Assembly (NCBI RefSeq): GCF_024494355.1
Contig: NZ_JAKNQY010000011.1
Location: forward strand, 108,296 to 172,295
Source of the DNA: Pseudomonas sp. Q11
GTDB taxonomy: Bacteria > Pseudomonadota > Gammaproteobacteria > Pseudomonadales > Pseudomonadaceae
Reading direction: 5' to 3'
DNA: 64,000 nt
Under the pieces are notes generated by a model. That model did not search any database. It saw nothing but the letters and a program-made list of their open reading frames with translations, and had not been told where the DNA came from. Position 1 is the stretch's first letter. Each line of letters opens with the position of its first letter. Positions 18,345-31,406 of the stretch are shown here, one piece after another. Position numbers and translations under genes: made by a program.

Positions 18345-19612
18345 GTCACTAACCTGCGCTGGAAGAGTTCACGGAAGACCGGGTAGATATCCCCGGCCGA
18401 GACCAATTGCTGTTGGGCAAATGTGTCGGAAAACGCTTCGGCGATGCGTTCATATTCGTACCACAACGCCTGATGTTCCCGTGGAGTAATTTCCACATAG
18501 GTGTAGTACTGGACGAACGGCATGATCTGGTTGATCAGGATGTCGCGGCAAATGGGCGAATCATCGTTCCAGTTGTCGCCGTCGGATGCCTGGGCTGCAT
18601 AGATGTTCCACTCATTGGCAGGGTAGCGTTCAGCCATGATTTCCTGCATCAGCTTCAGGGCACTGGAGACAATCGTGCCGCCGGTTTCCCGGGAATAGAA
18701 GAACTCCTCTTCGTCCACTTCCCTGGCGCTGGTGTGGTGGCGGATGAACACCACATCGATCTTGTCGTAGTTCCGTTTGAGGAACAGGTACAGCAGGATG
18801 AAGAACCGCTTGGCGATATCCTTGGTGGCCTGGGTCATGGAGCCCGACACGTCCATCAGGCAGAACATCACGGCCTTGGAGCTGGGGTTGGGTTGTTTCA
18901 CCAGTAGGTTGTACTTGAGATCGAAAGTGTCGAGGAATGGCACACGGTGGATCCGTGCGCTAAGTTTTTCGATCTCCGCTTCCAGTTCTTGAATATCGCC
19001 AAAATTGTCGGGTTCTTCGCGCTTCAGACGGGCCAGTTCGTCCTTGGCTTCGCGCAATTTTGCCCGGCTGCTACCCGACAACGCGATGCGCCGCGCGTGG
19101 GCCGAACGAAGCGTGCGGATGATATTGATGCGCGACGGATTGCCTTCATTGCTGATGCCGGCGCGTACTGTCTTGAAGGTGTCGGTGCCGGTCAGGTTGC
19201 GCTTGACCAGGTTGGGTAGCTCCAGGTCCTCGAACATGAACTCAAGGAATTCCTCCTGGGTAATCTGGAACACAAACTCATCCATGCCCTCGCCGGAGTT
19301 GCCGGCCTTGCCCGGACCTCTCCCGCCACCTCCGCCTTGCGGACGTGGAATGTGTTCGCCGCTGGTGAATTCCTTGTTGCCGGGGTGCACGACGGTCTGT
19401 TTGCCGCCACGCCCGTGGTGAAGCACCGGCTCGTCGATGTCGCGTCCGGGGATGCTGATCTGCTCGCCATGTTCCATGTCGGTAATGGAGCGGCGGCTGA
19501 CCGCCTCTTCAACGGCCTTCTTGATGTGGTCACGGTAACGCCGCAGAAACCGCTGGCGGTTCACCGTGCTCTTGTTCTTGCCATTTAGGCGTCGGTCGAT
19601 CACATAGCTCAT
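18341..19612 (-). CDS. yeaH: YeaH/YhbH family protein (DUF444)
   Basis: A 423-residue protein of unknown biochemical function, always found near the PrkA kinase. It has a long basic N-terminus ([20 protein letters not shown]), a glycine-rich stretch around 88-110, and a C-terminal von Willebrand-A-like region. That region holds a possible metal-ion site in [20 protein letters not shown] (DxSGS motif). I start at ATG 19612, with AGAGGG upstream, because this matches the E. coli YeaH N-terminus; the longer frame adds 15 non-conserved residues. The stop overlaps the spoVR start. Confidence 0.92.
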   Translation of the reverse strand: MSYVIDRRLNGKNKSTVNRQRFLRRYRDHIKKAVEEAVSRRSITDMEHGEQISIPGRDIDEPVLHHGRGGKQTVVHPGNKEFTSGEHIPRPQGGGGGRGPGKAGNSGEGMDEFVFQITQEEFLEFMFEDLELPNLVKRNLTGTDTFKTVRAGISNEGNPSRINIIRTLRSAHARRIALSGSSRAKLREAKDELARLKREEPDNFGDIQELEAEIEKLSARIHRVPFLDTFDLKYNLLVKQPNPSSKAVMFCLMDVSGSMTQATKDIAKRFFILLYLFLKRNYDKIDVVFIRHHTSAREVDEEEFFYSRETGGTIVSSALKLMQEIMAERYPANEWNIYAAQASDGDNWNDDSPICRDILINQIMPFVQYYTYVEITPREHQALWYEYERIAEAFSDTFAQQQLVSAGDIYPVFRELFQRRLVT

Positions 19613-19643
19613 AGGTGGCCCTCTGGGCAGCTTCAAGTTGTGA

Positions 19644-19713
19644 GCTACAAGCTGCAAGTAGGCGCGGTGCCCCGGATATCAGGTTTACGCGCTTTTTTCT
19701 TGCAGCTTGTAGC
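19644..19713. repeat. Long inverted repeat between prkA and yeaH
   Basis: GCTACAAGCTGCAAG (19644-19658) and its exact complement CTTGCAGCTTGTAGC (19699-19713) are separated by 40 bases. The right arm is followed by a partial direct repeat (TTGTAGCTTG). The element sits inside the prkA-yeaH-spoVR unit and could form a 15-bp stem in the transcript. Related GCTTGCAGC sequences occur at 36605-36620 and 59440-59469, so this looks like a repeated element rather than a one-off. Confidence 0.6.
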
Positions 19714-19731
19714 TTGTAGCTTGCTACTGCC

Positions 19732-21654
19732 TCACTGCGATTTCCGGACCCGCAGGTACCACTCGGAGAGCAGGCGTACCTGTTTGTCGGTGTAGCCACG
19801 TTCGACCATGCGTGTGACGAAGTCGTTGTGTTTTTGCTGGTCCTCCTTGCTGGCCTTGGCGTTGAAGCTGATGACCGGCAACAGGTCTTCGGTGTTGGAG
19901 AACATCTTCTTCTCGATGACCACTCGCAGCTTTTCGTAGCTGAGCCAGGTCGGGTTCTTGCCGTTGTTGTTGGCCCGGGCTCGCAAGACAAAGTTGACGA
20001 TTTCGTTGCGGAAATCCTTGGGATTGCTGATCCCGGCCGGTTTCTCGATTTTTTCCAGTTCCTCGTTCAACGCCACACGGTTGAGGATTTCGCCCGTTTC
20101 CGGATCGCGGTATTCCTGGTCCTGGATCCAGAAGTCCGCGTAAAGCACGTAGCGATCGAAGATGTTTTGCCCATATTCGCTGTAGGACTCCAGGTACGCG
20201 GTCTGGATTTCCTTGCCGATGAACTCGATATAACGCGGAGCCAGGTATTCCTTCAGGAAGCGCAGATAACGCTCGCGGGTTTCCGCCTGGAATTGTTCCT
20301 GCTCGATTTGCTGTTCCAGCACATACAGCAGGTGAACCGGGTTGGCGGCGATCTCGTGTGGATCGAAGTTGAATACCTTGGACAGGATCTTGAAGGCGAA
20401 GCGTGTGGACAGACCGTTCATCCCTTCATCGACCCCCGCGTTGTCGCGGTATTCCTGGATCGACTTGGCCTTCGGATCGGTGTCCTTGAGGTTTTCACCG
20501 TCATACACCCGCATCTTCGAATAGATGTTTGAGTTCTCCGGTTCCTTGAGGCGCGACAGCACGGTGAACTGGGCAAGCATTTTCAGCGTGTCAGGGGCGC
20601 AGTGGGCCTTGGACAGCGAGCTGTTGAACAGTAGTTTGTCGTAGATCTTCACCTCATCGGTGACTCGCAGGCAGTACGGCACCTTGACGATATAGATCCG
20701 GTCGATGAAGGCCTCGTTGTTCTTGTTGTTGCGGAAGGTGTGCCATTCCGACTCGTTGGAGTGCGCCAGCAGGATGCCGCTGAACGGAATCGCCCCCAGG
20801 CCCTCGGTGCTGTTGTAGTTGCCTTCCTGGGTTGCGGTCAGCAGGGGGTGCAGCACTTTGATGGGTGCCTTGAACATCTCGACGAATTCCATCAGGCCCT
20901 GGTTGGCCCGGCACAGCGCACCCGAATAGCTGTAGGCGTCGGCATCGTTCTGTGGAAACTCCTCCAGCTTGCGGATATCGACCTTGCCCACGAGGGCCGA
21001 AATGTCCTGGTTGTTTTCATCCCCCGGTTCGGTCTTGGCTACCGCGATCTGGTTGAGGATCGAAGGGTAGAGCTTGACCACCCGGAACTGGCTGATGTCA
21101 CCACCGAACTCGGCCAGGCGCTTGGTGGCCCATGGCGACATGATGGTATTGAGGTAGCGGCGCGGAATGCCGAAGTCTTCTTCCAGAATCGCGCCATCTT
21201 CGGTGGCGTTGAACAGCCCCAGGGGGGATTCGAACACTGGCGAACCCTTGATGGCGTAGAAGGGCACCTTTTCGATCAGTTCCTTGAGCTTCTCGGCCAG
21301 GGACGATTTACCGCCGCCGACGGGACCAAGCAGGTACAGGATCTGTTTCTTCTCTTCCAGACCCTGAGCCGCGTGGCGGAAATAGGACACGATCTGGTCG
21401 ATGCATTCTTCCATGCCATGGAAGTCCTGGAAGGTCGGATAGCGGCGAATCACTTTGTTGGAAAAGATCCGCGAAAGCCTCGAATTGGCCGAGGTATCCA
21501 GCAGTTCCGGTTCTCCGATTGCCAGCAACAGGCGTTCAGCAGCCGATGCGTAGGCGCTGCGGTCCTGTTTGCAGAGATCGAGGTATTCCTGCAGCGAGTA
21601 TTCCTCCTGCCGCGTGGACTCGAAACGTTGCTGGAAGTGGCTAAAAATACTCAT
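19732..21654 (-). CDS. prkA: PrkA family serine protein kinase (YeaG-like)
   Basis: A 640-residue AAA-type protein kinase of the PrkA/YeaG family that autophosphorylates and acts in adaptation to starvation. The N-terminal AAA part has Walker A GPVGGGKSSLAEKLKE (about 111-126). The C-terminal half is the kinase-like PrkA domain. Other conserved blocks: MEECIDQIVSYFRHAAQGLE, FSGILLAHSNESEWHTFRNN and NGLSTRFAFKILSKVFNFD. It is the first gene of prkA-yeaH-spoVR and is separated from yeaH by an inverted repeat. Upstream on the minus strand, CTATCCTTA (21848-21840) resembles an RpoS-type -10, a weak hint of stationary-phase control. Confidence 0.95.
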   Translation of the reverse strand: MSIFSHFQQRFESTRQEEYSLQEYLDLCKQDRSAYASAAERLLLAIGEPELLDTSANSRLSRIFSNKVIRRYPTFQDFHGMEECIDQIVSYFRHAAQGLEEKKQILYLLGPVGGGKSSLAEKLKELIEKVPFYAIKGSPVFESPLGLFNATEDGAILEEDFGIPRRYLNTIMSPWATKRLAEFGGDISQFRVVKLYPSILNQIAVAKTEPGDENNQDISALVGKVDIRKLEEFPQNDADAYSYSGALCRANQGLMEFVEMFKAPIKVLHPLLTATQEGNYNSTEGLGAIPFSGILLAHSNESEWHTFRNNKNNEAFIDRIYIVKVPYCLRVTDEVKIYDKLLFNSSLSKAHCAPDTLKMLAQFTVLSRLKEPENSNIYSKMRVYDGENLKDTDPKAKSIQEYRDNAGVDEGMNGLSTRFAFKILSKVFNFDPHEIAANPVHLLYVLEQQIEQEQFQAETRERYLRFLKEYLAPRYIEFIGKEIQTAYLESYSEYGQNIFDRYVLYADFWIQDQEYRDPETGEILNRVALNEELEKIEKPAGISNPKDFRNEIVNFVLRARANNNGKNPTWLSYEKLRVVIEKKMFSNTEDLLPVISFNAKASKEDQQKHNDFVTRMVERGYTDKQVRLLSEWYLRVRKSQ

Positions 21655-21953
21655 GACGTCACCTCGCTCGATACGTGGAGCCGGTGTCGGATCAATCAGT
21701 CGATGCTGGTCGGCCGCTGGGAACCCAGCTGCCGTTTACCCCCCAGAATGCTTTCAGAAATGCCGTCTCCTGAAAGCTGTCTCCCGATGAACCCGCGCGC
21801 CGGTGTACCGGCTCTCCCCTGTTTTGGATGGCCTGAGGCTAAGGATAGTTCGGAATCGGAGAGGTAAAGGTTGAATGCGTAATAAGTTGTGGCAGGCCGT
21901 TCGTCCGCCGTCACCCAAACCCGCGGTTCACGTGGGCTTGGGCGTCATAAAAA
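21655..21953. other. Intergenic region between prkA and glpE
   Basis: About 300 bases holding the prkA promoter side. The only motif I can point to is CTATCCTTA on the minus strand at 21840-21848, one change from an RpoS-type -10. No -24/-12 sigma-54 signature is evident. No small gene is supported. Confidence 0.35.
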
Positions 21954-22283
21954 TTATTCCGGGTTGCCTGGGGCTGTTTCTGCAGGATAAATCGTGCGCC
22001 ACAGCTCAAAGCCGCCATCCAGGCTATAGACATCGGAGAAGCCTTGGCTGACCAGGTAAGCGGCTGCGCTTTGGCTGGAGTTGCCGTGATAACAGACCAC
22101 CACCACGGGAGCATCGAGGTCCGCATTGCGGATGAATTCGGACAGGGAGTGGTTATCCAGATGGGTCGAGCCGCTTATGTGCAGGGCGGCGAATGTGGCC
22201 GGATCTCGAACGTCGACCACAACCGCGCCTGTTTCACGCAGGGCCTGGGCCTGTTCTGGGGGAATACGTTTAAATGCGGTCAT
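21954..22283 (-). CDS. glpE: Thiosulfate sulfurtransferase (single-domain rhodanese)
   Basis: Transfers sulfane sulfur from thiosulfate to cyanide or thiol acceptors. 109 residues, a single rhodanese domain. The active-site loop is CYHGNSSQ with Cys64; [19 protein letters not shown] and [13 protein letters not shown] are typical flanking motifs. AGGAG lies eight bases before the ATG. It is the last gene of the lptD-to-glpE series on the minus strand, 33 bases after apaH. Confidence 0.93.
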   Translation of the reverse strand: MTAFKRIPPEQAQALRETGAVVVDVRDPATFAALHISGSTHLDNHSLSEFIRNADLDAPVVVVCYHGNSSQSAAAYLVSQGFSDVYSLDGGFELWRTIYPAETAPGNPE

Positions 22284-22316
22284 TTAGGACTCCTGTAGCC
22301 TGACGCGCGGCACCGA

Positions 22317-23195
22317 TCAAACGATGGTAGCGGTGGTTACTGATGCAATGGTCGAATGATGAAGGGGCTTGGTGTGACCCTGTTCGTCACACTCGCAACG
22401 CAGCTGCTCGCCCGAGTCGACGTTCATCAGCGTCATCGCGCTGCCCCACACGCAGCCGGTATCAAGGGCGAAAACCCCGGGTTCGTCGGATTGGCCCTCC
22501 AGTGCCGCCCAATGCCCGAAAATAATCTTCAGGTTACGGGTCTTGCGCTCTTTGTGTTTGAACCAAGGGGCATAGCCGGGTGGCGCGGTCTCGATGCCGT
22601 CCTTAGCCTTGAGGTCCAGCTTACCGTCGCGGGTGCAGAAACGCATGCGGGTGAAGTAGTTGGTGATGACTCGAAGACGAGCGGTGCCGGTGAGATCGTT
22701 ATCCCATTTGACCGGCTCATTGCCGTACATGCCATCCAGGTAGGGGCCGAACAGGTTGTCGTCGCGCAGCGCTTGTTCGACTTCGCCGGCGCACTTGAGC
22801 GCCTTGCGCAAGGACCACTGGGGTGGGATACCGGCATGCACCAGCGCCAGGTTGCGCTGCTCGTCGTAGTGCATGAGTTTTTGCAGGCGCAGCCATTCCA
22901 GCAGCTCGACGCAATCGGGGGCATCGAGGATCTCGCTCAATGTGTCGGATTTTTTCAGGCGCTCGATGTTCTGCCAGGCGGCCAGCAGGTGCAGATCATG
23001 ATTGCCGAGTACGCAGACCAGCGAATCACGGATGTTGTAGAGGAAACGCAAGGTCTCAAGCGATTGTGGGCCGCGATTGACCAGGTCGCCCACCAGCCAC
23101 AGCGTGTCTTTCTGCGGGTCGAAGGCGACCCGTTCCAGCAGGCATTTGAGCGGGTCAAGGCAACCTTGCAGATCGCCGACCGCATACGTAGCCAT
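22317..23195 (-). CDS. apaH: Symmetrical bis(5'-nucleosyl)-tetraphosphatase
   Basis: Hydrolyses diadenosine tetraphosphate to two ADP; in E. coli it also removes Np4 caps from RNA. 292 residues of calcineurin-like metallophosphatase fold. Motifs: [18 protein letters not shown] (GDxxG), [20 protein letters not shown] (GDxVxRG), [12 protein letters not shown] (GNHD) and [11 protein letters not shown]. Its start overlaps the last base of the apaG stop codon, so the two are coupled. The order apaG-apaH after rsmA is conserved with E. coli. Confidence 0.96.
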   Translation of the reverse strand: MATYAVGDLQGCLDPLKCLLERVAFDPQKDTLWLVGDLVNRGPQSLETLRFLYNIRDSLVCVLGNHDLHLLAAWQNIERLKKSDTLSEILDAPDCVELLEWLRLQKLMHYDEQRNLALVHAGIPPQWSLRKALKCAGEVEQALRDDNLFGPYLDGMYGNEPVKWDNDLTGTARLRVITNYFTRMRFCTRDGKLDLKAKDGIETAPPGYAPWFKHKERKTRNLKIIFGHWAALEGQSDEPGVFALDTGCVWGSAMTLMNVDSGEQLRCECDEQGHTKPLHHSTIASVTTATIV

Positions 23196-23575
23196 CAGTG
23201 CAAGGCTCCGGGCACCGCCAGGCGAAAGGGCTTGATGATGGCGTCGAAGCGCATGCCGTCCTCTGCCAGCATCTGGTAGGTGCCCTGCATGGTGCCGACC
23301 TGGGTGGTCATCACCGTCCCGCTGCTGTAGCTATGGCTTTTCCCAGCCTCGATCAGCGGTTGCTGGCCGACCACGCCCTCGCCGCGCACATGCTCGACAT
23401 GACCATCGCCGTCGGTGATGACCCAATGTCGCGACAGCAGCCTGGCCGGCAGTGAGCCGTTGTTGCTCACGGTAATGGTGTAGGCGAAGGCGAAACGGTT
23501 GTGCTCGGGTTGCGACTGTTCTGCCAGAAAGCGGGTGGCGACGCTGACGTCGACCTGATAACGAAGATCGGACAT
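23195..23575 (-). CDS. apaG: ApaG/CorD protein
   Basis: A 126-residue protein with the ApaG fibronectin-like beta fold. It is linked to cation resistance in enterobacteria, and its molecular role is not settled. Conserved parts: [60 protein letters not shown], and [19 protein letters not shown]. The start at 23575 has AAGG ten bases upstream. It lies between rsmA and apaH as in E. coli. Confidence 0.95.
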   Translation of the reverse strand: MSDLRYQVDVSVATRFLAEQSQPEHNRFAFAYTITVSNNGSLPARLLSRHWVITDGDGHVEHVRGEGVVGQQPLIEAGKSHSYSSGTVMTTQVGTMQGTYQMLAEDGMRFDAIIKPFRLAVPGALH

Positions 23576-23684
23576 GCAAAAAAGGCCTTAAAAGCGAAGC
23601 GGGACGCGGGCGTAGCTGATGAGATCAGTCTAGGCCAAGTATCGGGTAGTAGACCAGACGTCCCACCCGATAGCGATGAGCTTG

Positions 23685-24503
23685 TCAGCTGGCGTCAGCT
23701 TTCGGTGCTACCTGTTCGCTGAGCTTGTCGGCCAGGCGCACGAAAGCCGCCAGGTCCAACTGTTCGGGACGCAGGCTGCCATCAACGCCAGCGGCTTCGA
23801 TTTCGGCACTGCTGAGCAGTAATTTCAGGGTGTTGCGCAGGGTTTTGCGCCGCTGATTGAAGGCTTCGCGCACGACGCGCTCCAGGAGGCGATGATCCTT
23901 GGCCGGGTGCGGCAGGACGGCATGCGGCACCAGCCGGACGATGGCCGAATCGACTTTTGGTGGCGGATTGAATGCCCCTGGGCCGACGTTGAACAGATGT
24001 TCGACCCGGCAGTGGTACTGAACCATGATCGACAAGCGACCCCAGTCACCGCCGCCAGGGCCTGCAGCGAGCCGTTCGACCACCTCTTTTTGCAACATGA
24101 AGTGCATGTCGCGGATCAGGCCAGCGTTGCTCAGCAGGTGAAAGATCAGCGGCGTGGAGATGTTGTACGGCAGATTTCCCACCACCCGCAGGCTGTTGGG
24201 CGTAGCCTCCAGGCTCTTGAAGTCGAACTTCAGCGCGTCGCCCTGGTGCAGGTTGAAATTGCTCATGCCAGCGAACTGCTGGTTGAGGATCGGGATCAGG
24301 TCCTTGTCCAGTTCCACCACGTCCAGTTGCGCACCACTGCCGAGCAGGCCTTCGGTCAGGGCGCCCTGACCCGGGCCAATCTCCAGCAGACGATCGTCAG
24401 GTTTGGCATTGATGGAGCGCAGGATGCGATCGATTACGCCTGCGTCATGCAGGAAGTTCTGGCCGAAGCGCTTGCGCGCGCGGTGTTGGTATTGCTCGGT
24501 CAT
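23685..24503 (-). CDS. rsmA: 16S rRNA dimethyladenosine transferase
   Basis: Also called ksgA. Dimethylates A1518 and A1519 in the 3' hairpin of 16S rRNA during late 30S assembly, using S-adenosylmethionine. 272 residues. Motifs: [20 protein letters not shown], the SAM site [16 protein letters not shown] (motif I), [14 protein letters not shown], and the catalytic [19 protein letters not shown] (NLPY). The start overlaps the pdxA stop by ATGA. The name should not be confused with RsmA/CsrA, the RNA-binding regulator. Confidence 0.97.
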   Translation of the reverse strand: MTEQYQHRARKRFGQNFLHDAGVIDRILRSINAKPDDRLLEIGPGQGALTEGLLGSGAQLDVVELDKDLIPILNQQFAGMSNFNLHQGDALKFDFKSLEATPNSLRVVGNLPYNISTPLIFHLLSNAGLIRDMHFMLQKEVVERLAAGPGGGDWGRLSIMVQYHCRVEHLFNVGPGAFNPPPKVDSAIVRLVPHAVLPHPAKDHRLLERVVREAFNQRRKTLRNTLKLLLSSAEIEAAGVDGSLRPEQLDLAAFVRLADKLSEQVAPKADAS

Positions 24504-25489
24504 AAATGGGTCTCGGCCATCTGGTAGGCGGTTTCCAGGGCGACCTGCAGGCTGCCGGTATCGATCCTGCCGCTGCCGGCCAGGTCCAGGGCGGTGCCAT
24601 GGTCCACTGACGTGCGGATGATCGGCAGGCCCAGGGTTATATTGACCGCCGCGCCGAAGCCTTTGTACTTCAGCACGGGCAGGCCCTGATCGTGGTACAT
24701 CGCCAGCACTGCGTCGCAGTGCTCCAGATATTTGGGGGTAAACAGAGTGTCGGCAGGCAGCGGGCCACGCAGGTCCATGCCCTCGCTGCGCAAGCGCTCC
24801 AAGGTGGGTTCTATGGTGTCGATTTCTTCATGGCCCAGATGCCCGCCTTCACCGGCATGGGGGTTGAGCCCACACACCAGGATACGGGGCCGGGCGATGC
24901 CGAACTTTTCTTGCAGGTCAGCGTGCAATATCCGCGTGACCCGCTCCAGGCGTTGTGGGGTGATGGCGTCGGCGACATCCCGCAAGGGCAGGTGAGTGGT
25001 CACCAGCGCTACGCGCAGGCCACGAGTGGCGAGCATCATTACCACCTGTGTGGTGTGGGTCAGGTCCGCCAGGAATTCGGTGTGCCCGGAAAAGGCAATC
25101 CCGGATTCGTTGATCACGCCCTTATGCACCGGAGCGGTGATCATGCCGGCGAAACTCCCGTCCAGGCAGCCCTGGCCAGCGCGGGTCAGGGTTTGCAGGA
25201 CGAATGCCGCGTTGGCCTCGTCCAGTTGCCCGGTAACCACCGGGGCGCCCAGCGGCGTATCCCAGACATACAGGCTATTGGCGGGTGCCGGGACATCCGG
25301 CCAGGCTTGCGGTGTCACGGGCAGCAGGTCGACGGCCACCCCCAACTGCGCGGCTCGCTCGAGGAGCAGGTCGCGGCTGGTGATGGCTATCAGGGGATGT
25401 GGCTGGGGTTGCGAGGCGAGCAGCAGGCACAGGTCGGGACCAATGCCGGCAGGCTCGCCGGGTGTCAGCGCGAAACGCTTGGGTTTCAC
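24500..25489 (-). CDS. pdxA: 4-hydroxythreonine-4-phosphate dehydrogenase
   Basis: NAD-dependent enzyme of pyridoxal 5'-phosphate synthesis that oxidises 4-phosphohydroxy-L-threonine. 329 residues. Conserved segments: [52 protein letters not shown] with a metal-binding His, [19 protein letters not shown] and [17 protein letters not shown]. The start is GTG at 25489, overlapping the surA stop (GTGA). The block surA-pdxA-rsmA-apaG-apaH matches E. coli order. Confidence 0.96.
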   Translation of the reverse strand: MKPKRFALTPGEPAGIGPDLCLLLASQPQPHPLIAITSRDLLLERAAQLGVAVDLLPVTPQAWPDVPAPANSLYVWDTPLGAPVVTGQLDEANAAFVLQTLTRAGQGCLDGSFAGMITAPVHKGVINESGIAFSGHTEFLADLTHTTQVVMMLATRGLRVALVTTHLPLRDVADAITPQRLERVTRILHADLQEKFGIARPRILVCGLNPHAGEGGHLGHEEIDTIEPTLERLRSEGMDLRGPLPADTLFTPKYLEHCDAVLAMYHDQGLPVLKYKGFGAAVNITLGLPIIRTSVDHGTALDLAGSGRIDTGSLQVALETAYQMAETHL

Positions 25490-26808
25490 TGCGCTGCCTG
25501 GTCTGCACCAGGAAGTTTGATTTCGACGTAGGCTTCGTCGCGGATCTGACGCAGCCAGGTTTGCAGCTCTTCGTCGTACTTGCGGTTGCGCAGCACGGTC
25601 ATCGCCTGTTGTTCACGAGCCTGGGTAGTGCTGTCGGTGGCGCGGCGGCCAAGGACTTCCAGTACGTGCCAGCCATAAGGGCTCTTGAACGGCTTGGACA
25701 GCTGGCCTTGGGGTGTTTCGGCCATCACCTGGCGGAACTCGGGTACCAGTGCGTTCGGGTCAACCCAGTTCAGGTCGCCGCCGTTGAGGGCTGAACCCGG
25801 GTCTTCCGAGAAGCTCTTGGCCAGCTCGGCGAAATCTTCACCCGCTTCGATGCGCTCATAAAGCTTTTCCGCCAGGCGCTTGGTTTCGGCTTCGCTGCGG
25901 ATCTCGCTCGGTTTGATCAGGATATGACGAACATGCACTTCGTCACGCACCTGAGTACCGCCACCGCGTTTTTCCAACAGTTTGAGAATGATGAAGCCGC
26001 CGGGCGTACGGGCTGGCTGGGTGATATCACCCACAGCCATGCTGCTCAGTTCGCGATCGAACGGAGGTGGCAGTTGGGCGGCCTTGCGCCAGCCCATATC
26101 ACCGCCTTCCAGTGCGTTGTCACTGGCAGACTTGGCAATGGCCACCTGACCGAAGTCGGCGCCTTGCTTGAGCTGCTGGTAGATGTCCATCGCCTGGCGG
26201 TAAGCATTCTGGATGGCTTCGGAGTTGGCGCTTTCCGGCGTAGGAACCAGGATGTTCGCGAGGTGCAGTTCCTCGGAAAGCTGCATTTTGCCCAGATCGG
26301 AGGCGAGAAAGTTTTTCACTTCCTGCTCGGACACCTGGATGCGTTCGGCTACACGACGCTGGCGCACACGGCTGATGATCATCTCGCGGCGGATCTGATC
26401 GCGAGCGTCCTCGTAAGAGAGGCCGTCGCGAGCCAGCGCGGCGCGGAACTGGTCAACGGTCATGTTGTTGCGCTGGGCAATGGTGCCGACGGCCTGGTTC
26501 AGTTCTTCATCAGTGATGCGGATGCCCGAGCGTTCGCCAATCTGTAATTGCAGATTTTCGACGATCAGGCGTTCGAGCACCTGTTGATCCAGCACGCCCG
26601 GAGGCGGCAGGCCGCCTCCGCGCTTGGCGATGGTCTGCTGCACTTCGTGGACACGCTGGTCCAGCTGGCTTTGCATGACCACGTCGTTATCGACGATGGC
26701 CACCACTTTGTCGATGGGTTGTACCGCGGCGTTGGCCGCGGTACCCAGGAACAGCGCGCCCAGCATCAGCGGGCGCAGACAATCAGAAAGCTTGGTCTTC
26801 ACGTTCAC
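25486..26808 (-). CDS. surA: Periplasmic chaperone and peptidyl-prolyl isomerase SurA
   Basis: Escorts outer-membrane beta-barrel proteins, including LptD, across the periplasm to the BAM complex. 440 residues: signal peptide 1-28 ([14 protein letters not shown]), N-terminal chaperone domain ([24 protein letters not shown] block), and two parvulin domains, marked by [13 protein letters not shown] and [13 protein letters not shown], with [20 protein letters not shown] and [20 protein letters not shown]. The GTG at 26808 lies 26 bases inside the lptD reading frame, with AAGG upstream; a second GTG six bases later is possible. A gene for its own client lies directly upstream. Confidence 0.95.
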   Translation of the reverse strand: MNVKTKLSDCLRPLMLGALFLGTAANAAVQPIDKVVAIVDNDVVMQSQLDQRVHEVQQTIAKRGGGLPPPGVLDQQVLERLIVENLQLQIGERSGIRITDEELNQAVGTIAQRNNMTVDQFRAALARDGLSYEDARDQIRREMIISRVRQRRVAERIQVSEQEVKNFLASDLGKMQLSEELHLANILVPTPESANSEAIQNAYRQAMDIYQQLKQGADFGQVAIAKSASDNALEGGDMGWRKAAQLPPPFDRELSSMAVGDITQPARTPGGFIILKLLEKRGGGTQVRDEVHVRHILIKPSEIRSEAETKRLAEKLYERIEAGEDFAELAKSFSEDPGSALNGGDLNWVDPNALVPEFRQVMAETPQGQLSKPFKSPYGWHVLEVLGRRATDSTTQAREQQAMTVLRNRKYDEELQTWLRQIRDEAYVEIKLPGADQAAQ

Positions 26809-29581
26809 GATAACCTTGGATGCCTTTGTCGAGGAAGCTCTCTACCTTGGCGCCGGTGAGGCCGCCGAGTCCCTTCAGGACAATTTGGAGGAAGATGCCG
26901 TGGTCGCCCTTTTCGTTTTCCGGGGCGGCTTGACTGAACTCTTCATAGTCGACCCAGTAACGGTTGATCAGGCGCAGTTTCCAGCAGCAGTTGTCGTATT
27001 CGAAACCACCGAAGGCTTCCAGGGTACGGTTGCGGTTGTAGTCATACTGCCAGCGGCTGATGAGGTTCCACTGCGGCACGACTGGCCAGATGACCGAGAA
27101 GTCGTGCTGCTTGATTTTGTAGTAGTCCTTCACGTAGCCCGGAGTGCCGGGAGTGCCGTAGTCGCCGCCGCCCACGGACCATTGGCCAGTAGTCTGGTCG
27201 TAGCGGACCTGGTCGTTGCGGTAGCGGTAACCGGCGTTGATGACCTTGTTCGGGTTGTCTTCAGGCTGGTAGTGGAACATCGCGCTGCCCGAGCGAGGGC
27301 TGCGGGTGTCCGGGTCCCAGTTGTAGGTAGCCGTGGTGCGCCAATCGCGGTTCCAGCGGAACTCGTACTCGAGTGCGTAGGGAGATACGTCTGACTTGGC
27401 ATCTTCACGAGTGTTGAAATCGATGCCCGGCAGTTGAACTTCGCGGTCCTTGAAGTAAAAGGCCTGGCCGACGCTGACGCGCTGGCGCTCGAAACCGTTT
27501 TCCTGGATCCAGCGGCTGGTCACGCCCAGGGAGAGTTTGTTCTCGTCGCCGACACGGTCGGAGCCGGAGAAACGGTTGTCCCGGAACAGCGAGGAGTAGC
27601 TGAAGGTGGATTCGCCAGTGTCGAAAACCGGGATGTCGCTCTGATCTTTCTCTGGGACATAGAGGTAGAACAGGCGCGGCTCCAGGGTTTGACGATAGTT
27701 ACTGCCAAACCACTGGGTGTCCCGGTCGAAGTACAGACCGCTGTCGATGCTGGCAATTGGAACCCCGCGGCTCTGGCTGCCACTGTAAGTACCCCGCAGG
27801 CGATCAGTTTCGGCAGATTGTGCGGCGATTTGCGATTTACCGGTGCCGTCCAGATCCAGGTCGTACTGAGTGTATTGATACTTCAGCGCCGGCTTGATGT
27901 AGCCGTACGTCGCCTCCATCGGCAGGCTCATGACCGGTGCCAGGTTCAGGCGATTGCCGTTAGCCCTTGCCAGGCCGCGAACGTTGGTGTCCAGCCACGG
28001 CTCGGTGTTGCCGTCCTCGTCGGAGTAGTTACCCGTCCGCAAATCCCGATCAAACCGCACCAATTCCGTCTTGTAAGCGAAATCCAGACCATACGGGTGT
28101 TGCGGCAGTGCGCCATTGAAGGTGATCTGCGGCAGGCGGTTATACGGCGTGATTTTCGAAATCGTTGCCATCTGGTAAGCCTGGGCATTCACTCGCGCAA
28201 CGTAGCTGTCACCCCGATAGCTGACCGCACCTTGCTGGTTCACGTATTCCCTGGACTCGACACCAATCTGGTCGGTCTGCAGATCCTGGAAGTAATAAGG
28301 ATCGCTGATCTTGGTGTAGTCGACTTCCGTCAGCACGCGCGAATCGAGCCCGCCCTTGTGCTGCCAGTTGTACATGTAACGGGTCTTGCTGTAGTCGGAC
28401 TGCTTGCTACGTTCGTCCTCTTCATCGTTGAGGTACGCCGCACCGAACTGACCTTCGCTGGACTTGGTCAGGTAGCGGAATTCGCCTTCCATCAGCAGGC
28501 CGCGCTTGCTCATGTAGCGCGGGTACAACGTGGCATCGTAGTTGGGTGCCAGGTTGAAGTAATACGGAGTGACCAGCAAAAAGCCGGTATCGCTGCCGGT
28601 GCCAATAGTCGGCGGCAGGAAGCCGGACTGGCGACGGTCATCGATCGGGAAATAGATGTACGGCGTATACAGGACCGGGAAGTCCTTGACCCGCAGCGTC
28701 ACGTTGGTCGCGGTGCCGAAGCCGGTAGCCGGGTTCAGGGTGATGTTGTTGCCCTTGAGCGTCCAGGCGTTGCTGCCCGGCTCGCACGTGGTGTACGTCC
28801 CGTCCTTGAGGCGGATGATCGCGTTTTCGGCACGCTTGGCGTACAGCGCGTTGCCGCGGATGCGCGACTTGTGCATCACGTATTCGGCGTTGTCGACCTT
28901 GGCTTCGCCGGTGTCCAGTTGCACATCGGCGTGGTCGCCGACGATCAGCGCACCGTTGTCACGAACGCGCACGTTGCCGCTCAACTCACCGCGATTTTCA
29001 GCCTGGTACAGGTTGGCCTCGTCGGCCTCGACCTGCATGCTGCCTTGACGCATGACCACGTCGCCGGCGAGCGTCGCCACCTGTTCTTCCTGCTGGTAGC
29101 GCGATGCCTTGGCGCCGAGGAAGGTCGGAGCGTCGCTTTTGTCCGTCTTGTCATTCATGCCAGGACGAACAGGCTCGATATAGGCACCAGCGCAATAAGG
29201 ACCGGTTTCGGCCAATTGGGCAGGGGTGAGGTTCTCCCGTGGAACCCAGTCCAGGTGACTGTAGTCCGCACTGCGAGACTTCAGGCCGCGGCCCTTGGCT
29301 TCGGTGACGAGCACGGGCTTGTCGCCGACTTCTTCGCCCGAGCTGCTGTCGGCCGGAGCGTCGCCGCTGGCGGAAACCGCACTGCCGTCATGCACCGGGC
29401 GCGGCGGCAATGCAGCAGCCGGCGTCTTGGGCGAACAGTCCCAGGCACCCGAAGCGGAGACGGAGCAGTCATACTGCTGCGCCGCGACGACGAATGAAGA
29501 GGCCAGGGGTTGCAGGGCCAGCAGACTGCCGGTGACCAGCAACGGAAATTTTTTACGAAACGCGGGGGATTTCAATGCCAT
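26783..29581 (-). CDS. lptD: LPS assembly outer-membrane protein LptD
   Basis: Outer-membrane component that, with lipoprotein LptE, inserts lipopolysaccharide into the outer leaflet. 932 residues. It has a signal peptide ([19 protein letters not shown]), a Pseudomonas-type N-terminal extension, the OstA/LptA-like jellyroll ([40 protein letters not shown]) and a C-terminal 26-strand barrel. Cysteines are present both before the jellyroll and near the C-terminus ([12 protein letters not shown]), as needed for the inter-domain disulphides. I use ATG 29581, since it opens the signal peptide. It is the first gene of the minus-strand series and diverges from amgK. Confidence 0.95.
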   Translation of the reverse strand: MALKSPAFRKKFPLLVTGSLLALQPLASSFVVAAQQYDCSVSASGAWDCSPKTPAAALPPRPVHDGSAVSASGDAPADSSSGEEVGDKPVLVTEAKGRGLKSRSADYSHLDWVPRENLTPAQLAETGPYCAGAYIEPVRPGMNDKTDKSDAPTFLGAKASRYQQEEQVATLAGDVVMRQGSMQVEADEANLYQAENRGELSGNVRVRDNGALIVGDHADVQLDTGEAKVDNAEYVMHKSRIRGNALYAKRAENAIIRLKDGTYTTCEPGSNAWTLKGNNITLNPATGFGTATNVTLRVKDFPVLYTPYIYFPIDDRRQSGFLPPTIGTGSDTGFLLVTPYYFNLAPNYDATLYPRYMSKRGLLMEGEFRYLTKSSEGQFGAAYLNDEEDERSKQSDYSKTRYMYNWQHKGGLDSRVLTEVDYTKISDPYYFQDLQTDQIGVESREYVNQQGAVSYRGDSYVARVNAQAYQMATISKITPYNRLPQITFNGALPQHPYGLDFAYKTELVRFDRDLRTGNYSDEDGNTEPWLDTNVRGLARANGNRLNLAPVMSLPMEATYGYIKPALKYQYTQYDLDLDGTGKSQIAAQSAETDRLRGTYSGSQSRGVPIASIDSGLYFDRDTQWFGSNYRQTLEPRLFYLYVPEKDQSDIPVFDTGESTFSYSSLFRDNRFSGSDRVGDENKLSLGVTSRWIQENGFERQRVSVGQAFYFKDREVQLPGIDFNTREDAKSDVSPYALEYEFRWNRDWRTTATYNWDPDTRSPRSGSAMFHYQPEDNPNKVINAGYRYRNDQVRYDQTTGQWSVGGGDYGTPGTPGYVKDYYKIKQHDFSVIWPVVPQWNLISRWQYDYNRNRTLEAFGGFEYDNCCWKLRLINRYWVDYEEFSQAAPENEKGDHGIFLQIVLKGLGGLTGAKVESFLDKGIQGYREREDQAF

Positions 29582-29711
29582 CTTATTAGTCCGGGCTTCC
29601 TGCGTGCCATCTGCCCGCGGTGTGGGCCGCACGCCTCTCGATGGTCTGAAAAAGATGCTGGATAATAAAGCATGACCCGCTTGACGGCTAGCGCCGTCGG
29701 AGACCCTTGCA

Positions 29712-31405
<1,694 letters not shown>

Positions 31406-31406
31406 T

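Noticed and set aside
27434..29497. 687-codon open frame opposite lptD
   Set aside because: Antisense shadow with valine/alanine-rich content and no domain; lptD is certain.
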